Shown here piece by piece: positions 5,454-8,306 of a DNA stretch of 8,306 bases. A program made the translations under genes and the position numbers. The stretch is taken from contig JAMCTB010000029.1 in assembly GCA_023380955.1 (NCBI GenBank), positions 1 through 8,306 of the forward strand. Direction: 5' to 3'. The stretch's first letter is position 1. Each line of letters begins with the position of its first letter. This DNA comes from Chloroflexota bacterium. GTDB lineage: Bacteria > Chloroflexota > UBA6077. The notes beneath the pieces are model-generated. The model was not told the DNA's origin. It did not search any database and saw nothing but the letters and a program-made list of their open reading frames with translations.

Positions 5454-6364
5454 ATGAGCGGGCCATCGCTGCTGCTGGTGCTGACCTACCTGTCGGTGCT
5501 GGTGTTCGCCGCCGGGTGATCCTGAGAGCCCTCAAGTACGCGCGGGCTCCCATGCACCTGCGCTGGGAGCTGTACCCCGTGCCCCACGAAAAGGGCAAGG
5601 GAGAGTATGGCGGATCCTACTTCGAGGAGGTCGACTGGTGGTCCAGACCCAGGGAGACCAGCCTCGCGAGCGAGATCCAGGCGATGCTGGAGGAGATGCT
5701 GCTGATCCGCAGCCTCTGGCGTCGCAACCGGCCGCAATGGTACGCCTCCTTCCCCTTCCACGCCGGCCTCTACCTGCTCTTCGGCTTCACGTTGCTGCTG
5801 GCCCTGGGGGCGGTGGCTGAGGCCGCCGGCGCGCGGGGATCGGTCTGGTTCGGCACCCTGGAGGGATTCACCGTGGCCATCGGGGCCACCGGGCTGATAG
5901 CGGCCACCCTCGGCGCCCTGGCCCTCCTCTGGCGGCGGCTTACCGACGAGAAGCTGAGGGCCTCCAGCACAGCGTCCGATTACGTCAACCTGCTCTTCAC
6001 ACTGGCCGTCTTCCTCACCGCAGCCTTCGCCTGGCTCGCGGTGGATCCCTCCCTGGAACAGCTGAGGGGCTTCCTGCAAGCCGCACTCACCTTCAACCTT
6101 AGCGTCCAGGTAGCCCCGGCCATCGCTACCGAAGTCGTCGTGGCCGCTCTATTCCTGATCTACCTTCCCTTCACCCACATGACCCACTTCGTGGCCAAGT
6201 ACTTCACTTACCACCAGGTCCGGTGGGACGACGCGCCAAACCTGGGCGACCCCCAGATGATGGCCCGCATGCAGGCCAACCTGTCCAGACCCTTGAGATG
6301 GTCGGCACCCCACATCCAGGGCGGTGACAAGAGCTGGGCGGAAGCGGCCACGGAGGTGAAGTGA
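5454..6364 (+). CDS. NarI/DsrM-like membrane cytochrome b subunit, frameshifted after first helix
   Basis: This is a five-helix quinone-linked cytochrome b subunit of the nitrate reductase gamma/DsrM/HdrE type, which passes electrons between menaquinone and a cytoplasmic iron-sulfur partner. The ATG at 5454 has GGAGG at 5438-5442 and opens MSGPSLLLVLTYLSV, a membrane helix, but that frame stops at TGA 5517. The rest of the protein (VILRALKYARAPMHLRWELY...) runs from 5516 in the frame one base back. One extra G in the GGG run at 5514-5516 would give a continuous 303-residue protein. In that protein, membrane segments lie near 5-25, 100-123, 137-161, 177-197 and 225-247, with candidate heme His at 103 (FPFHAGLYLLFG) and at 242, 245 and 254 (THMTHFVAKYFTYHQVRWDD). 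The stop overlaps the next gene as TGATG. A sequencing or assembly indel is likelier than a real mutation. Automated calling may start it at 5516 or upstream at 5315, without the true first helix. Confidence 0.85.
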
Positions 6365-7959
6365 TGGAGCGCAACCCGCGAGTGAGCGAACGAGAGTTCG
6401 GCCGCCAGGCCGCCCAGCTGCTGGAGTTGTACCCGGAAGAGCTGATGCCGCTGCCCAACCCCTGCGACGGACCTCAGCCGCCCCTGAAGGGGGTGAACCC
6501 CGACCGCCGGCAGGCCCTGGAGACCACCCTCGACGGCTACTCCGCCATCGCTCTTCCCAAGCCCACCACTAAAGAAGAGGAAGAGGCGCTGGTGGCCAGA
6601 TTCCTGGAGGGGCTGCGGAAGCTGCTCTCCCAGGACAGCAACTGGGGCTTCTGGCAGCCCCTGATGCTCACCCTGGACAACTGCACCCACTGCCAGACCT
6701 GCTCCGAGGCCTGCCACATCTACGAGGCCAGCGGTCGCCAGGAGGTCTATCGTCCCGGCTACCGCACCGAGCTGCTCCGCCGCATAATCAAGAAGTACCT
6801 GTCGCCCGCCGGCAAGCTGCGAGCGAAGCTGACTGGGGCGGAGGTCGACCTCAACTGGAGCACCGTCGCCCGCCTGGCCGAGCTGGCCTATCGCTGCAAC
6901 CTGTGCCGGAGGTGTGCCCAAGCCTGCCCTATTGGGGTGGACAACGGCCTGGTAGCCCACGAGATTCGGAAGCTGTTCAGCATGGAGATGGGCATCGCTC
7001 CCAAGGAGATCCATCAGCTGGGCTCCGTGCAGCAGCTACGCACCGGCTCCAGCACCGGAATGACCCCTGCAGCGCTGATGGACAACATTGAGTTCCTCGA
7101 GGAGGACGTTCGGGATCGAACCGGGCTCAGCTTCAAGTGGCCCATGGACCAGGAGGGGGCAGACATCCTGCTGATTCACAACGCCGGCGAGTACATGGCC
7201 TGGCCGGAGAACCCGGAAGCGTTCGCCATCATCTTCGAGAGGGCGGGGTTGAGCTACACCCTCTCCAGCGACCTGATGGGCTACGACGCCGTCAACTACG
7301 GGCTGTGGTACGACGACGTCCAGTTCGCTCGGGTGGCCCTGAAGCACGCCCAGGTGGCGAAGAAGCTGAGGGTGAAGAAGATGGTGATCGGCGAGTGCGG
7401 CCACGCCCACAAGGCCCTCTCCGTCATCGCCGATCGGATCTTCGCCGCGGAGTACAACGTGCCCCGAGAGAGCTGCTTTACCCTGCTGGACGGCATCGTC
7501 GGCAGCGGCAAGCTGAAGCTGGACCCGAGCAGAAACGACTTCCCCGTGACCCTCCACGACCCCTGCAACGTGGTGCGGCTGATGGGGATCGTGGAGCCGC
7601 AGCGGCGGGTCCTCCGCAAGATCGCCCCCCGATTCAGGGAGATGACCCCCCGCGGCGTGGACAACTACTGCTGCGGCGGAGGCAGCGGCTTCGCCATCAT
7701 GCAGGGGCTGAACTTCCCCGAGTGGCGCAACTCCGTCTCGGGGCGGATGAAGATGAAGCAGATCCTCAGCGCCTTCGAGGGGGAGATGGGTCCCTCGATA
7801 CCCAAGTACGTCTGCGCCCCCTGCTCCAACTGCAAGGGGCAGATCCGGGGGCTGCTGGAACACTTTGGAATCGGCGAAAGCTGCAACCTCAGGTACGGCG
7901 GGCTGGTGGAGCTGATCGTCAACGCCATGCCCGACCTGCCGCAGTACATAGAGACGTAG
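6364..7959 (+). CDS. HdrD/DsrK-like iron-sulfur protein (CCG domain)
   Basis: This is the cytoplasmic catalytic partner of the preceding cytochrome b subunit, related to HdrD of heterodisulfide reductase and DsrK of the DsrMKJOP complex. Such proteins exchange electrons with a disulfide, trisulfide or similar partner. Seen in the 531 residues: a first 4Fe-4S motif, CTHCQTCSEAC (Cys107, 110, 113, 117), followed by the DsrK-like YEASGRQEVYRPGYRTELLRR (120-140 region), and a second 4Fe-4S motif, CNLCRRCAQACP (178, 181, 184, 188). GECGHA at 343-348 and the cysteine-rich CCG domain follow: HDPC (Cys401), NYCCGGG (436-437) and CAPCSNC (484, 487, 490). That domain should hold the noncubane catalytic cluster. 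There is no membrane segment or signal peptide. The ATG at 6364 overlaps the upstream TGA; the adjacent GTG at 6361 is a less likely start. The partner substrate is unknown, as DsrC, DsrAB and HdrABC are not seen here. Confidence 0.9.
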   Translation: MERNPRVSEREFGRQAAQLLELYPEELMPLPNPCDGPQPPLKGVNPDRRQALETTLDGYSAIALPKPTTKEEEEALVARFLEGLRKLLSQDSNWGFWQPLMLTLDNCTHCQTCSEACHIYEASGRQEVYRPGYRTELLRRIIKKYLSPAGKLRAKLTGAEVDLNWSTVARLAELAYRCNLCRRCAQACPIGVDNGLVAHEIRKLFSMEMGIAPKEIHQLGSVQQLRTGSSTGMTPAALMDNIEFLEEDVRDRTGLSFKWPMDQEGADILLIHNAGEYMAWPENPEAFAIIFERAGLSYTLSSDLMGYDAVNYGLWYDDVQFARVALKHAQVAKKLRVKKMVIGECGHAHKALSVIADRIFAAEYNVPRESCFTLLDGIVGSGKLKLDPSRNDFPVTLHDPCNVVRLMGIVEPQRRVLRKIAPRFREMTPRGVDNYCCGGGSGFAIMQGLNFPEWRNSVSGRMKMKQILSAFEGEMGPSIPKYVCAPCSNCKGQIRGLLEHFGIGESCNLRYGGLVELIVNAMPDLPQYIET

Positions 7960-7966
7960 AATTTGG

Positions 7967-7990
7967 AGTGCGGTGGCAAGCCACCGCACT
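7967..7990 (+). terminator. Hairpin just after the redox operon
   Basis: AGTGCGGTGG (7967-7976) pairs perfectly with CCACCGCACT (7981-7990) around the tetraloop CAAG, eight bases beyond the stop of the HdrD-like gene. The position suits a transcription end or 3' stabilising stem. No U-tract follows, so it may instead be part of the palindromic repeat cluster. Confidence 0.45.
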
Positions 7991-8114
7991 GATCTGAAAA
8001 TGGCGTAGGGCGGGGTCTTGTGCCCCGCCGCTCACGGCTCGTGGTTGCCGGGCGGCGGGGGATAAACCCCCGCCCTACATCGGCCTAACCCACGGGAAGC
8101 CATTTTCATTCTTG

Positions 8115-8138
8115 ATGGTGCCCCACCAGGGGCATCAT
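8115..8138. repeat. 10-bp hairpin with ACCA loop
   Basis: ATGGTGCCCC (8115-8124) pairs with GGGGCATCAT (8129-8138), with one G-U, around the loop ACCA. It lies inside the outer inverted repeat of the spacer and beside the next, stronger hairpin. Confidence 0.5.
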
Positions 8139-8153
8139 GACTCCAAATCACGA

Positions 8154-8180
8154 GGGGGGCGGGTCGTGGACCCGCCCCCT
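8154..8180 (-). terminator. Hairpin after the ferredoxin-like gene
   Basis: GGGGGCGGGTC (8155-8165) pairs perfectly with GACCCGCCCCC (8169-8179) around GTG, with one more G-U pair outside. It lies about 32 bases beyond the stop of the minus-strand ferredoxin-like gene and could end that transcript, and the facing one, although neither side shows a U-tract. Confidence 0.45.
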
Positions 8181-8211
8181 CCTGCTTTGTGCCGTTGCGC
8201 CTGCTGCCTGG

Positions 8212-8306
8212 CTACATCTCCGTGAGGGTGAGGCTACCGTTGGGGCAGACGCTGACGCAGCTCTCGCAGCCGAGGCAGTCGTCCACGGAGCCCACGATCG
8301 CGGCCT
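8212..8306 (-). CDS. 4Fe-4S ferredoxin-like protein, C-terminal fragment
   Basis: The minus strand from the right edge reads 30 residues to the TAG at 8214-8212: AAIVGSVDDCLGCESCVSVC then PNGSLTLTEM. It carries one complete 4Fe-4S binding motif, CLGCESCVSVCP (CxxCxxCxxxCP), near the C-terminus, with the typical D-x-C entry strand and a following hydrophobic strand. The rest of the gene lies outside the window, so it is unknown whether it is a small ferredoxin, with a possible second cluster, or the ferredoxin tail of a larger redox enzyme. It is convergent with the NarI-like/HdrD-like pair, so it is not in their operon, but a functional electron-carrier link is conceivable. Confidence 0.85.
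   Translation of the reverse strand, partial: AAIVGSVDDCLGCESCVSVCPNGSLTLTEM

Larger units (their letters stand above)
7961..8148. repeat. Nested inverted-repeat spacer
   Basis: Several inverted repeats lie inside one another. The outermost is ATTTGGAGT (7961-7969) with ACTCCAAAT (8140-8148). Inside it, TGAAAATGGC (7995-8004) pairs with GCCATTTTCA (8099-8108), then GTAGGGCGGGG (8005-8015) with CCCCGCCCTAC (8068-8078), then CCCCGCCG (8023-8030) with CGGCGGGG (8053-8060). The pattern suggests palindromic elements inserted into one another, or one large branched structure. No open frame of note lies inside. Confidence 0.7.

Noticed and set aside
5315..5515. Protein sequence upstream of the frameshift in the same frame as the cytochrome b body
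   Set aside because: It has no family resemblance or membrane helix, while the competing frame has the ribosome site, ATG and helix 1.
5510..5520. Programmed -1 frameshift in the cytochrome b gene
   Set aside because: No slippery heptamer of the X XXY YYZ type and no obvious stimulatory stem right after it; a lost G explains the sequence better.
7036..7989. Long minus-strand frame, and the plus-strand frame 7137-7997, over the HdrD-like gene
   Set aside because: Both are Gly/Arg/His/Val-rich shadows with no family features; the overlapping HdrD-like protein has all its cysteine motifs.
7961..8180. CRISPR array
   Set aside because: The repeats are inverted and nested, of different sequence and without regular direct repeats or spacers.

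Overview
The window is GC-rich, gene-dense bacterial DNA, probably from an environmental or metagenome-assembled genome. The gene complement (type III pantothenate kinase, fused CoaBC, a NarI-like/HdrD-like membrane redox pair, many GC-rich palindromic spacers) would fit Chloroflexota. That placement is an inference from gene style and not a phylogenetic result.

Layout. (1) 1-657 (+): the catalytic body of an HpcH/HpaI-family aldolase. Its N-terminus is missing and its first 26 nt are an exact inverted copy of the start of folE at 1822-1847, so the left edge is either a rearrangement or an assembly chimera. (2) 658-750: a convergent spacer with palindromes that can act as a two-way terminator. 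(3) 751-4969 (-): a cofactor block read right to left as coaX, coaBC, panC, folE, folK. coaBC/panC and folE/folK each overlap by four bases (ATGA). CoaX, CoaBC and PanC cover three steps or step-pairs of pantothenate and coenzyme A synthesis; FolE and FolK cover the first and a later step of folate synthesis. An extended -10 promoter lies before coaX. A second possible promoter and a leader that can fold as a three-way junction lie before folE. (4) 4970-5453: no intact gene. It holds the coaX promoter, a decayed C-terminal remnant of a MacB/FtsX-type ABC transporter permease with a clean internal deletion, and a perfect 14-bp palindrome. (5) 5454-7959 (+): a two-gene membrane redox module, a NarI/DsrM-like cytochrome b subunit followed (TGATG overlap) by an HdrD/DsrK-like iron-sulfur protein. 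The first gene carries a one-base frameshift just after its first membrane helix. (6) 7960-8211: a spacer packed with nested inverted repeats. (7) 8212-8306 (-): the last 30 codons of a 4Fe-4S ferredoxin-like protein that runs off the right edge.

The cofactor block is housekeeping metabolism. The redox pair probably passes electrons between the menaquinone pool and a cytoplasmic thiol, disulfide or iron-sulfur partner, but its substrate cannot be told from the sequence. No CRISPR array, phage, transposase, tRNA or rRNA gene was seen. The points most worth checking are the inverted folE start at the left edge, the broken reading frame of the cytochrome b gene, the structured folE leader, the altered decarboxylase active site of CoaBC, and the nested palindromes at the right.
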